Assembly (NCBI RefSeq): GCF_000217955.3 | Contig: NZ_AFOY02000015.1 | Coordinates: forward strand, 930,001 to 994,000 | Source of the DNA: Pseudomonas fluorescens HK44 | GTDB taxonomy: Bacteria > Pseudomonadota > Gammaproteobacteria > Pseudomonadales > Pseudomonadaceae | Reading direction: 5' to 3' | DNA length: 64,000 nt | Shown: one piece after another, positions 34,025 through 43,681 of the stretch | Layout of the letters: each line of letters opens with the position of its first letter | Position numbering within the stretch: position 1 is the stretch's first letter | The notes under the pieces: model-generated | Told to the model about the DNA's origin: nothing | The model's input: only the letters and a program-made list of their open reading frames with translations | Databases searched by the model: none | Translations under genes and position numbers: made by a program

Positions 34025-35451
34025 CTTGCCTCCCCCACTCCTTGCAGCAAGTCGAGCTGAGCGAGCCAGACCGCTTCGTCGTCCAGTTGGCGCAGGTCCA
34101 GCCAGAGCGCATCGTCGTCAATACGACCGAGCACCGGAATGGGCAAGGCTCGAAAAGCCGCTTCCAGGCCATGCAGTTGCCGACCACGCAAGCGTTTGGA
34201 CACGTGCGGACGCAGGCACAGGGCGGCGCTTGGCAAGCGCGCAATCGGTTGGCTGCCGCTGCCGATCATGCCCAGCGCCGGCAGCGCGGTTACCGCCCAG
34301 CCGTCGCCCAGTACACCTGCCAGCAACGGACACAGGCGTTCGGCTTGAGCGAGGATATCGGCTTGCGGGCGGGTGAGCAGGCGCAGGCTGGGCAAGCGCT
34401 CGGCCAATCGATCGGGATCACGGTACAAGCCCAGCACGGCTTCGAGGGCGGCCAGGGTCAGTTTATCCACGCGCAGGGCCCGTTTGAGCGGGTTCTTCTT
34501 GATCCGGGCGATCAGCTCCTTGCGACCGACGATCAACCCTGCCTGAGGACCACCGAGCAACTTGTCACCGCTGAAGGTGACGATATCGGCCCCGTCGGCC
34601 AGCGCCTGGCGCACGGTAGGTTCGGCGGGCAGGCCCCAGCGGGTCAGGTCCAGCAGACTGCCGCTGCCCAAATCTTCAAGCAATGGCAGTCCGTGCCGAT
34701 GGGCCAGTAGCGCCAGTTCAGCGGTCGGTACCTGGGCCGTAAAGCCTTGAATGCTGTAATTGCTCGCGTGGACGCGCATCAACAAGCCGCTGCGCGGGCC
34801 GATGGCAGCTTCGTAGTCTTGGGGATGGGTGCGGTTGGTGGTGCCGACTTCATGCAGTCTGACCCCGGCCCGCGCCATGATGTCGGGGATGCGGAACGCC
34901 CCGCCGATTTCGATCAGTTCGCCGCGGGAGATGATGCCTTCTTTGCGCGCTCCCAGGCTATTGAGTGCGAGCAACACGGCGGCGGCGTTGTTGTTGACCA
35001 CCGTCACCGCCTCGGCACCGGTCAGCTCGCGTAGCAGGCCTTCAATCAGGTCGTCGCGATCACCGCGCTTGCCACTTGCCAGGTCGAATTCCAGATTCAG
35101 CGGATAGCGGGCAGCCTGTTGCACCGCCTCGATCGCTTCCTCCGGCAACAGTGCCCGACCGAGGTTGGTATGCAATACCGTGCCGGTAAGGTTGAACACT
35201 CGCCGTACCCGACTGCGGTACTGGTTCGCCAGACGTTCGCCTGCCCTCCCCGCCAATACCTGAGCCGTGAGCTCAATGGCGTCAAGCTGACCCCGTTGCA
35301 CCGGTTCACGTACATCGTCGAGTAACTGTCGCAGGGTCGCGAGCAAGGCATCACGGCCATAACGTTCTGCCAGTGGCTGGCAGGCAGCGTTGCGCAACAG
35401 ACTATCGATGGAAGGTAAACGCGCGGGGACGCAGGCAAGTTTTGCGGGCAT
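34021..35451 (-). CDS. selA: L-seryl-tRNA(Sec) selenium transferase SelA
   Basis: A 476-aa PLP enzyme converting seryl-tRNA(Sec) to selenocysteyl-tRNA(Sec) with selenophosphate. NLTGTVLHTNLGRALLPEEA, VVNNNAAAVLLALNSL, EVGTTNRTHPQDYEAAIG and ADIVTFSGDKLLGGPQAGLI (PLP lysine) are clear. ATG 35451 is preceded by GGGAG; longer upstream starts give non-family sequence. It overlaps selB by 4 nt. selD (selenophosphate synthetase) is not in the window. Confidence 0.95.
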   Translation of the reverse strand: MPAKLACVPARLPSIDSLLRNAACQPLAERYGRDALLATLRQLLDDVREPVQRGQLDAIELTAQVLAGRAGERLANQYRSRVRRVFNLTGTVLHTNLGRALLPEEAIEAVQQAARYPLNLEFDLASGKRGDRDDLIEGLLRELTGAEAVTVVNNNAAAVLLALNSLGARKEGIISRGELIEIGGAFRIPDIMARAGVRLHEVGTTNRTHPQDYEAAIGPRSGLLMRVHASNYSIQGFTAQVPTAELALLAHRHGLPLLEDLGSGSLLDLTRWGLPAEPTVRQALADGADIVTFSGDKLLGGPQAGLIVGRKELIARIKKNPLKRALRVDKLTLAALEAVLGLYRDPDRLAERLPSLRLLTRPQADILAQAERLCPLLAGVLGDGWAVTALPALGMIGSGSQPIARLPSAALCLRPHVSKRLRGRQLHGLEAAFRALPIPVLGRIDDDALWLDLRQLDDEAVWLAQLDLLQGVGEAR

Positions 35452-35537
35452 CAAGGGGGCTCCCTGAAACGGTTGGCCGTCGCGGGAGTGGAATGAAACA
35501 GGCTCCGGTCCCGGAAACCTGAGTGTAGCCGCTGTGA

Positions 35538-36464
35538 TCAATCTCCCCCTGGCGCCAGCATCAGGTTCGGTGCCAGCCGCTGGTAACCTTCCAGGTCCAG
35601 GCGCATGTCCAGCGTCAAGCTCGCGAGGTCCGCTGAGAGGGCTTCGGCGTCAGCGTCATTTTCCAGATAGAGCAGTTTCAGGTAGCTGTTGCAGCCGGGA
35701 CAGATTTCAGCCCGCAGTGGCGCCTGGCTGGCCGTATGCCGATCATCCTCGAAACTTAAGTATTTGAGCCCCTTGCTCTGCTCGCAATAGACGCACTTGA
35801 CCCGCACCACATGCCATTCGCAGGCACACAGCGAACAGACCAGATAACGCAACCCGTTGTATTTTCCTCGCTGGTGAATCACCCCGGCCATGGCCGGCGA
35901 ACCACAGGCCGGGCATTGGCCAAGGCTGGCGCAAGGCTTCAGTTCGCCCGCCGGCATGTTGAGCAGCCAATAGCTCCATGCCGCCTGCAACGCCGCACCG
36001 AGAAACGGCACCAGTGCCGCTGGCAGCGCTGCATACTGGCCGCTGAGCAAGGCAATCGCCCAGACCTTGCGCTGTCCGGCGCTGGCGGTGTGCAAGGTTG
36101 CCACGGCGCTTTTCACGGCCGAACGCGGCGGCGCCTGGTAACGCCGCAGCAAGGTTTCCAGGTACGGCAGCCAGCCGTCCTCGCGCACCAGACTGTCGGC
36201 AGCGAGCGGCGGCAAGCCATGTTCCTGGCACAACAACAGACGCTCAGGGTCCGGCGCCGGGGCCAGCGGTGGCTCGTCCAACAGGCTTTGCTGGACGTAA
36301 CACAGGTCGGCCACCAGCCGCAGGAAGTCGGCCAGTGGATGCCCGTTGGCCAGTCGCTCCAGGCGCATCGCGCGCAAGGTGAACAGATTGTGCGGCGGCA
36401 GGCGCAGGAATGGCGGCGTGCTTGCCGCCGCCTCGATTTGTCCGGGCTCGAGTATCGTGCTCAA
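35538..36464 (-). CDS. fdhE: Formate dehydrogenase accessory protein FdhE
   Basis: A 308-aa cytoplasmic protein needed for formate dehydrogenase-N/O assembly. The rubredoxin-like iron site is formed by four CxxC motifs: CPAC, CSLCACEW, CVYCEQSKG and CPGC at about residues 180-265. It starts 5 bp after the fdnI stop and lies 86 bp before selA, so it is part of the same operon. Confidence 0.93.
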   Translation of the reverse strand: MSTILEPGQIEAAASTPPFLRLPPHNLFTLRAMRLERLANGHPLADFLRLVADLCYVQQSLLDEPPLAPAPDPERLLLCQEHGLPPLAADSLVREDGWLPYLETLLRRYQAPPRSAVKSAVATLHTASAGQRKVWAIALLSGQYAALPAALVPFLGAALQAAWSYWLLNMPAGELKPCASLGQCPACGSPAMAGVIHQRGKYNGLRYLVCSLCACEWHVVRVKCVYCEQSKGLKYLSFEDDRHTASQAPLRAEICPGCNSYLKLLYLENDADAEALSADLASLTLDMRLDLEGYQRLAPNLMLAPGGD

Positions 36465-36468
36465 GGCA

Positions 36469-37122
36469 TCATCCTTTCTTGCTTATCTGGCTGTCAGGGT
36501 TCTCGTCGCGCGTTACCTCGCGGTACCAGAGTGCATGATGTTTCTTCGCCCAGGCACGGCTGACCCCGCCATGCAGCATCGCGCTGACCGAGCCCTTGAT
36601 CCAGATGCCGGCGTAGATGTGCACGATGATGCTCAGCACCAGCACGAACGCCGCCAGGGCATGCAACAGCATCGCCAGGCGAATCGAGGTGATACCGAAG
36701 TATTGGCTGAAATAGACTCGCCAGATCACCACCCCGCTAAACAGAAGCACCAGCATGCAGGCCAGCAGGGTCCAGAACAGCAGCTTCTGCCCCGGGTTGT
36801 ACTTGCCAATGGGCGGTACGCCTTCCTCCTCATTGCGCATCACCCGGTTGACCCGTTTCAGCCACAGGCGGTCGTTGGCAATAAAGACATTGGCCCGCCA
36901 GAAGCTGATCACCAGCCCCAGGAAAAACACGAACATCAGCACGCCCATGAAGGGGTGCAGGATGCGCGTCCAGGGCCCGCCGCCAAACAACTCGCTGAGC
37001 CAGAACAGCGACGGGTGGAACAGTGCCAGACCCGACAGGGCCGCCATGAAGAACAGAATCGCCACCAGCCAGTGGTTGGTGCGCTCGTTGACGTTATAGC
37101 GCAGGATCGTTTTGTCTTTCAT
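36469..37122 (-). CDS. fdnI: Formate dehydrogenase-N gamma subunit, cytochrome b556
   Basis: A 217-aa membrane subunit that passes electrons from the periplasmic dehydrogenase to quinone. Four helices are seen, with heme ligands in YNVNERTNHWLVAILFF (first His), HPFMGVLMFVFFLGL, LLHALAAFVLVLSIIVHIYAGI and the C-terminal GGVSRAWAKKHH motif. The start overlaps the fdnH stop by 4 nt (ATGA). fdoI is an equivalent name. Confidence 0.93.
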   Translation of the reverse strand: MKDKTILRYNVNERTNHWLVAILFFMAALSGLALFHPSLFWLSELFGGGPWTRILHPFMGVLMFVFFLGLVISFWRANVFIANDRLWLKRVNRVMRNEEEGVPPIGKYNPGQKLLFWTLLACMLVLLFSGVVIWRVYFSQYFGITSIRLAMLLHALAAFVLVLSIIVHIYAGIWIKGSVSAMLHGGVSRAWAKKHHALWYREVTRDENPDSQISKKG

Positions 37123-38069
37123 GGTCGCCTGTCCTCCTGCGATCCTGGCGTTTTCGGGTCATAGACATGCACGGTCGGGTCGACCTCATGCACGCTGGAG
37201 TCCTTGCCCGGTGGGTGTTCGTCTTCCTCGACGCGCTGCGGGCCGATGCGCACGTAATGGAAGAAACCCGCCAGCACCGCGGCGCCCATGGCCAACAACG
37301 CCAGTGGTTTGCTCACGCCTTTCCACAGCCCGACCAATGGACTGATGGCTGGCTGATTTGGCAAACCGGCGTACAACGATGGCTGGTCGGCGTGGTGCAG
37401 GACGTACATCACATGCGTGCCGCCGACGCCGGCAGGATCGTACAGACCGGCGTTGTCGAAGCCCCGTGACTTGAGGTCAACGATGCGTTCGGCGGCGTGT
37501 TCTTTCATGTCCTCCTTGCTGCCAAACACAATGGCGCCGGTCGGGCAGGTCTTGACGCACGCCGGTTCCAGCCCGACCGCTACCCGGTCCGAACACAGCG
37601 TGCACTTGTAGGCCTTGTGGTCTTTGCGCGAAATGCGCGGAATGTTGAACGGGCAGCCGGTGATGCAATAGCCGCAGCCGATGCAATGGTCCTGATCGAA
37701 GTCGACGATGCCATTGGCGTGCTTGATGATCGCCCCCGGACTTGGACAGGCCGCGAGGCAGCCGGGCTCGGCGCAGTGCATGCAGCCGTCCTTGCGGATC
37801 AGCCATTCAAGGTTGCCGGCGTCGGTTTCGTGCTCGGTGAAGCGCATCAGGGTCCAGGTCTCGGCGCTGAGGTCCTGCGGGTTGTCGTAAGTTCCATGGT
37901 TGTGACCGACCTCGTCGCGCAATTCGTTCCATTCCGAACAGGCCACCTGACAGGCCTTGCAACCGATGCATTTGGTGGTATCGATGAGTTTGGCGACTTC
38001 CTCCTGTTGGCGTACCGAAGGCGGCAAGGTGGTGGTGGCCGAACGGGCAATGATGTCTTGGTTGGCCAT
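37119..38069 (-). CDS. fdnH: Formate dehydrogenase-N beta subunit, four [4Fe-4S]
   Basis: A 316-aa electron-transfer subunit with four ferredoxin clusters: CIGCKACQVACSEWN near residue 35, CMHCAEPGCLAACP near 97, CIGCGYCITGCPFNIP near 129 and CTLCSDRVAVGLEPACVKTCP near 157. A single C-terminal membrane helix (LALLAMGAAVLAGFFHYV) anchors it to the inner membrane. The ATG shares one base with the fdnG stop. Fe-S supply is relevant because a SUF operon lies upstream. Confidence 0.94.
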   Translation of the reverse strand: MANQDIIARSATTTLPPSVRQQEEVAKLIDTTKCIGCKACQVACSEWNELRDEVGHNHGTYDNPQDLSAETWTLMRFTEHETDAGNLEWLIRKDGCMHCAEPGCLAACPSPGAIIKHANGIVDFDQDHCIGCGYCITGCPFNIPRISRKDHKAYKCTLCSDRVAVGLEPACVKTCPTGAIVFGSKEDMKEHAAERIVDLKSRGFDNAGLYDPAGVGGTHVMYVLHHADQPSLYAGLPNQPAISPLVGLWKGVSKPLALLAMGAAVLAGFFHYVRIGPQRVEEDEHPPGKDSSVHEVDPTVHVYDPKTPGSQEDRRP

Positions 38070-41000
38070 CAGATTTTCTCCACATTGACCAGGAACGACT
38101 TGGATTCCGGGGTCTGTGTATTACCGTCACCGAGGAACGGCACCAGGGTGTTTGTCAGGTAGCCATGCCGGGTTGCCCCGGTGAAACCCCAGTGCAACGG
38201 GATGCCAATATGGTGCACGGTCTGGTTGTTGACCTGCAGCGGACGAATCCGCTTGGTCACCACCGCCACCGCCTCGATATGCCCGCGTTTGGAGCTGACC
38301 CTTACCCGGTCGCCTGGGGCAATCCCCTTTTCCTTGGCCAGCGCTTCACCAATCTCGACGAACTGCTCGGGCTGGGTGATGGCATTGATCGGGCAGTGTT
38401 TGGTCCAGAAATGGAAGTGCTCGGTGAGCCGGTAGCTCGTGGCGGCATAGGGGAAATCCTTCGCCGTCCCGAGCGACTCCCAGACCGAATCGAAGATGCG
38501 CCCGGCCGGGTTGCTGGTCGCCTTCTTGTTGGTGGGGTGCAGCGGGTTGATGCCGATAGGCGTTTCGAACGGCTCGTAATGTTCCGGGAAGGGACCTTCG
38601 TTCATCTTGTCGAGGGCGAAGAAACGCGCCACCCCTTCGGGGTTCATGATGAACGGGTTCATGCCCGCTTCCGGCGCCACGTCGGCTTTGTAGTCGGGCA
38701 CGTCGGTGCCGCCCCAGGTCTTGCCGTTCCACCACACCAGGCGCTTTTTCGGATCCCAGGGTTGTCCTTTCGGGTCGGCCGAGGCGCGGTTGTAGAGAAT
38801 GCGCCGGTTCATCGGCCAGGCCCAGGCCCATCCCAGGTTCTGCTTCATTCCGAAAGGGTCGCTGTTGTCGCGGCGGGCCATCTGGTTGCCCTGCTCGGTC
38901 CAGCTGCCGCAGAAGATCCAGCAGCCCGACGCCGTGCTGCCGTCGTCCTTGAGCTGGGCGAAACCGGACAACTGCTGCCCGGCCTTGAGCGTCGCTCCCG
39001 TGGCGTCGGTGACGTCGGCAACGGCGTAGCCATTGAACTCCTTGGCAATCTCTTCCGGTGTCGGATCGTCAGGCATCTTGTAGGGCCAGCTGAGCTTGAG
39101 AATCGGCTCGGCGAAAGCACCGCCGTTGGCCTGGTAGCGCTGACGCAAACGGATGAACAGCTCGCTCATGATCTTGATGTCGGTGCGTGCTTGTCCCGGG
39201 CCGTCGGCGCCCTTCCAGTGCCATTGCAGCCAGCGGCCGCTGTTGACCAGCGAGCCGTCCTCTTCGGCGAAGCAGGTGGTGGGCAGGCGGATGACTTCGG
39301 TCTGGATGCCGGCCGTTTCGACATCATTGTAAGGCCCGACATTGCGCCAGAACTCCGAGGTCTCGGTGGCGAGGGGGTCCATCACCACCAGCCACTTGAG
39401 TTTGGCCAGCGCGGCCATCACCCGGTTTTTGTCGGGCAAGGCTGCGATAGGATTGAAGCCTTGGCAGACGTAGCCGTTGATTTGCCCCTTGGACATCATG
39501 TCGAACACTTTCAGGATGTCGTAGCCGGGGATGTCGAGCTTGGGCAACCAGTCGTAGCCCCAGTGGTTGTCGGCGGTGGCATTGGCGCCGTACCAGGCCT
39601 TCATCAGGCTGACGTGGAACTTGCCGTAGTTTTGCCAGTAAGACAGCTGTCCGGGCCGAAGTGGCTTGAGCGCACGCTTGGCGATGTAGGCGTCGTAGTC
39701 CTGTTCGGCGTCGCCCGGCAGGGTCAGGTAGCCGGGCAGCAGGTTCGACAGCAACCCGAGGTCGGTCAGGCCCTGGATGTTGGAATGCCCGCGCAGGGCA
39801 TTGACGCCCCCGCCCGGCATGCCGACGTTGCCCAGCAGCAACTGCACCATGGCCGCGCTGCGAATCATCTGCGAGCCCGTCGAATGCTGGGTCCAGCCCA
39901 GCGCATAGAGAATCGTCATGGTCTTGCCCGGTTGCGAGCAAGTGGCGATCTCTTCCCAGATCTTCTGCAGGGCGTCTTGCGGCATGCCGCAGATCTGACT
40001 GGTCAGCTCCAGGGTGTAGCGGCTGTAATGCTGCTTCATCAACTGGTAGACGCAACGCGGGTGCATCAGGGACGGATCGACTTTGGCAAAACCGTCCTCG
40101 CCGATTTCATAGCCCCAACTGGACTTGTCGCTGTAGGTGCGCTTGGTCGCGTCGTAGCCGGTAAACAGCCCGTCCTCGAAACCAAAGTCAGCCTTGACGA
40201 TGAACGCCACGTCCGTATAGGCGTGCACGTACTCGTGCTGGATCTTGTTTTCAGTGAGCAAATAGTTGATCAGACCGCCCATGAAGGCGATGTCGGTGCC
40301 AGTGCGGATCGGTGCGTAATAGTCGGCCACCGAGGCGGTACGGGTGAAGCGCGGGTCGACCACAATCAGTCGCGCCTGGTTGTGCGCTTTGGCTTCGGTC
40401 ACCCATTTAAAGCCACAGGGGTGGGCTTCGGCGGCGTTACCGCCCATGACCAGGACCAGATTCGCGTTGGCGATATCGGTCCAGTGGTTGGTCATCGCAC
40501 CTCGGCCATACGTTGGGGCAAGACTTGCCACCGTCGGGCCATGTCAGACACGTGCCTGGTTATCGAACCCCAGCATGCCCAGACTGCGAACGACCTTGTG
40601 GGTCATGTAACCGGCTTCGTTGGAAGATGCCGAGGCAGCGAGAAAACCCGTCGTCAGCCAACGGTTGACCGTCTGGCCCTGGGCGTTCTTCTCGATGAAG
40701 TTGGCGTCACGGTCGGCCTTCATCAGGTCGGCGATGCGATCCAGTGCTTCATCCCAGGACACCCGCGTCCACTCCTTGCTGCCCGGTTTACGTACCTGCG
40801 GATATTGCAGCCGGCTGGGGCTATGGACGAAGTCCAGCAAGCCTGCGCCTTTGGGGCACAGCGTGCCGCGGTTGACCGGGTGATCGGCATCCCCTTCGAT
40901 ATGGATGATGCTCTGGCTGACGTTCTTGGCCGCATCGCCCTGGCTGTACATGATCAAGCCGCAACCCACCGAACAGTAGGGGCAGGTATTGCGGGTTTCA

Positions 41001-41134
41001 CGGGTATGAGCCAGCTTGAAGTGGCGGACTTGCTCGGCGAAGGCTGGCGCGGGGGCCATGCCCAGCGCGGCCAGGCTGGAGCCTCCAAGGCCGATAGCGG
41101 CGACCTTGAAGAACTGACGACGGTTGAGGTCCAT
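38069..41134 (-). CDS. fdnG: Formate dehydrogenase-N alpha subunit, selenoprotein
   Basis: Catalytic periplasmic subunit of about 1021 aa, oxidising formate to CO2. It starts with a Tat signal MDLNRRQFFKVAAIGLGG ending APAFA. CPYCSVGCGLIMY with a further Cys binds a [4Fe-4S] cluster; molybdopterin domains follow. The codon at 40544-40546 is an in-frame TGA in the context ARV-U-HGPTVASLAP, exactly the selenocysteine position of FdnG/FdoG, and a SECIS-like hairpin follows. The reading frame continues without other interruption to 38069. CAGGAG precedes ATG 41134. Automatic callers usually split it into two genes at the TGA. Confidence 0.94.
40507..40546 (-). promoter_or_regulatory. SECIS hairpin and selenocysteine UGA in fdnG
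   Basis: On the minus strand the Sec UGA (40546-40544) is followed 14 nt later by GGCAAGTCTTGCC (40529-40517). This is a 5-bp stem with a tight GUC-containing apical loop, similar to the fdnG SECIS of enterobacteria. It is the expected binding site for SelB. Confidence 0.8.
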
Positions 41135-41278
41135 CGTGCGCTCCTGATCAGGTGGAGTTACCCGGAACTTGCCCGGGAAATCTTGGACGAACACGGTGAC
41201 TGAATGACGGCCGCCGACACTTGAAACTATAGTCAAGATTGCCCGGGATGTAACGAAATCCGGTCGTCGGCGGTGTAC

Positions 41279-41626
41279 TCAGAGCTCCGGCGCGTCATTG
41301 CCTCCTTTCCCGATCACGTCATCCACCCAGCTCATGGCCGCAATGACCGTCGGGAAACCGATCGTGCTGGTCAATGCGATCAGTGTGTGATGGATCTCCT
41401 CTGTCGTGGCGCCCGCCGCCAGCGCTCGTCGGGTATGACTGTGCACGGCGCCTTCCGAGCGGATCGCCGCCGCGGCACCGAGCTGAATCAGCTGGACGGT
41501 TTTCGCGTCCAGCGGCCCGGCATGATGCACCGCTGTACCCAAGGCCTCCAAAGCACTGAAGTAATCAGGATATAGATGCTTGAGACGTTGGTACGTGTAC
41601 GGGTTGTGATCGCTTTTGTTGTCCAT
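41279..41626 (-). CDS. Carboxymuconolactone-decarboxylase/AhpD-like protein without catalytic cysteines
   Basis: A 115-aa all-helical protein of the CMD family (LIQLGAAAAIRSEGAVHSHT, RRALAAGATTEEIHHTLIAL, GFPTVIAAMSW). In peroxidase-type members a CxxC or E-x-x-C-x-x-x-H relay occurs where this protein has SEGAVHSH. The His and Glu are kept, and there is no Cys in the entire protein. GAGGAG precedes the ATG. It is the last gene of the suf-linked strand block. Confidence 0.85.
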   Translation of the reverse strand: MDNKSDHNPYTYQRLKHLYPDYFSALEALGTAVHHAGPLDAKTVQLIQLGAAAAIRSEGAVHSHTRRALAAGATTEEIHHTLIALTSTIGFPTVIAAMSWVDDVIGKGGNDAPEL

Positions 41627-41668
41627 CGTAGTCTCCTCGCGTTGACGGTTCGATTCAGGTCTTGCCCT

Positions 41669-43657
41669 TTACTTCAGACAGCGTTCTACAAGCTCCTCGG
41701 CGCTGGTTACCGGGGGTTCACACGTGCGGTTTCGGCAGACATAGGCGCTGGTTTGTCCCGCGAGCGTATGCCGGCCCGCGCCGATGGGCACATCCTCGGC
41801 AAAGGCCAGGACGCGCGCCGGCAGGTAGCGGCGCAACAAACTCGCGACCAAGGCGCTGGCGGCGGAACGTTCGCCGGCAATGACGATGCTGATCGGGCCA
41901 CGCTGTACCCAGTCCTGCGCCGCCAGCAGATGGGCGAAGCCGAAGGGATTCTGTGCGGCTGCGGCGCGGTACATCGCCAGTACCTGCTCGGCACGCTCGC
42001 GGTAAAGCTCGCGGCCGGTCAGTTCAAAAAGTCGCAGGAAAGCCAACACGCAGGCCGAGGTTCCCGACGGCCAGGCACTGTCGTGTGGCGCTCGAGGCCT
42101 GTGCACCAGGGGCTCGCCATCGCTGGGCGTGAAGTAGAGCCCGTCCTCCCAGAACTTGTCGAGGATCACCTCAACCAGTTGCGTGGCGCGTTCGACATAG
42201 CGTTTATCGAAGTCGCACTCGTAGAGATCGATCAAGGCGTTGGCGAGGAAGGCGTAGTCTTCGAGGAAGCCTGGGACCTTCGCCACGCCCTCTCGCCAGG
42301 CCCGGTACAGGCCACCTTCTGGTGTCGACAGTCGGTCCAGAATGAAATCGGCGGCGCGCCTCGCGGCGTCCAGATACGTTGTGGTTCCGGTCGCTTGGTA
42401 TGCCGCGCAGAGCCCCTGGATCATTAACGCGTTCCAGCTGGTGAGGATGTTCTCGTCGCGCCCCGGACGAATTCGCTGGGCACGCGCCAGCAATAACCTG
42501 TCGCGCAGCCCCTTGAGCTGTACTTCCTGCGCCGCGTCCAGTTCGACTGCACGGTGCAGCACGCTGCTGCCATGCTCGAAGTTGCCGGTGGCGGTGACGC
42601 CGTAAGCCCGGCAGGCCAGCGCAGCATCCGGCTCACCGAGCGCGGCTTGCACCTGAGCGGGTGTCCACACGTAGAACTTGCCCTCTTCGCCCTCGCTGTC
42701 AGCGTCTTCACTGGCGTAGAAACCACCTTCAGGATGGGTCATGTCACGCAGGATGTAGTCGATGGTTTCCTCGAACACACGCCGCCAGGCAGGCTTGCCG
42801 GTCTCGCGATAGGCGTCGGCATAGAGCTTCACGAGCTGGCCGTTGTCGTAGAGCATCTTTTCGAAATGAGGGACGGCCCAGCGTTCATCCACACAATAAC
42901 GAGCAAAGCCGCCGCCCAGGTGATCGTAGAGCCCGCTGGCGGCCATGCGATCGAGGGTCAGCTCCACCGAATGCAGCAAATCCGGCTCGTGCAGACGCTG
43001 ATAGAGGCGCAGGACGAGATCATGGCAGGCCGGGTTGGGAAATTTCGGAGCGTTACCCAGGCCGCCGTTCACCGGGTCGGTGTTTCGGGCAAACAACCGG
43101 GCAGCGGCAGCCGGCTGGTCTGGCTCCAGCGGTGTATCACCCTCCAGCTCCGCCGCCTCCAGCTTGCGGTAACCCTGAAGGAACTACTTGACGTTCTGTT
43201 GCAGCGCCGCGCGATTGTTCTGCCAGGCGTCGCTCAGACCGAGCAGGAGTTGAGAGAAGCCTGGCCGGCCATAACCGTCGTCTGGCGGAAAGTAAGTGCC
43301 GCCGAAAAACGGCTCGCGCTGCGCAGTCAAGAACACCGTTAACGGCCAGCCACCGCCCTGCCCCATCATTTGTACGACGTGTTGATAGATGTCGTCGAGG
43401 TCAGGCCGTTCCTGGCGGTCGACTTTGATATTGATGAAGCGCTCGTTCATCAGGCGCGCGGTCTCGGGGTTCTCGAACGACTCGTGAGCCATCACATGAC
43501 ACCAGTGGCAGGCGGCATAGCCCAGCGACAGGTGGATGGGCTTGTCCTCGTCGCGCGCGCGGCGGAACGCTTCCTCGCCCCACGGATACCAATCGACGGG
43601 GTTCTCTGCGTGCTGGCGCAGATAGGGCGAAGTCTCGTTGGCGAGTCGATTGCTCAT
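41669..43657 (-). pseudogene. yyaL: YyaL/DUF255 thioredoxin-domain protein broken by one amber codon
   Basis: The 5' part (43657-43187) encodes the thioredoxin-like DUF255 domain with HLSLGYAACHWCHVMAHESF. The 3' part (43183-41669) encodes the six-hairpin glycosidase-like domain (DHLGGGFARYCVDERWAVPH, FEKMLYDN). A single TAG at 43184-43186 lies between NVK and FLQGYRKLE, with perfect frame continuity on both sides. Normal length would be about 662 aa. Downstream translation could restart, but the full protein needs suppression. Confidence 0.88.
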
Positions 43658-43681
43658 GGCTGGCTCATCACGCCGGGTTCC

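Noticed and set aside
40544..40546. In-frame stop splitting the formate dehydrogenase alpha subunit into two genes
   Set aside because: The TGA is at the known Sec position, followed by a SECIS hairpin, and all Sec machinery is adjacent.
41211..41273. 8-bp inverted repeat CCGCCGAC/GTCGGCGG upstream of fdnG as operator
   Set aside because: Arms are short, GC-only and 47 bp apart; not above chance in this composition.
43184..43186. Pyrrolysine or programmed recoding at the TAG in yyaL
   Set aside because: No pyrrolysine genes or recoding signals are visible; the family has no such residue. A plain nonsense mutation is simpler.
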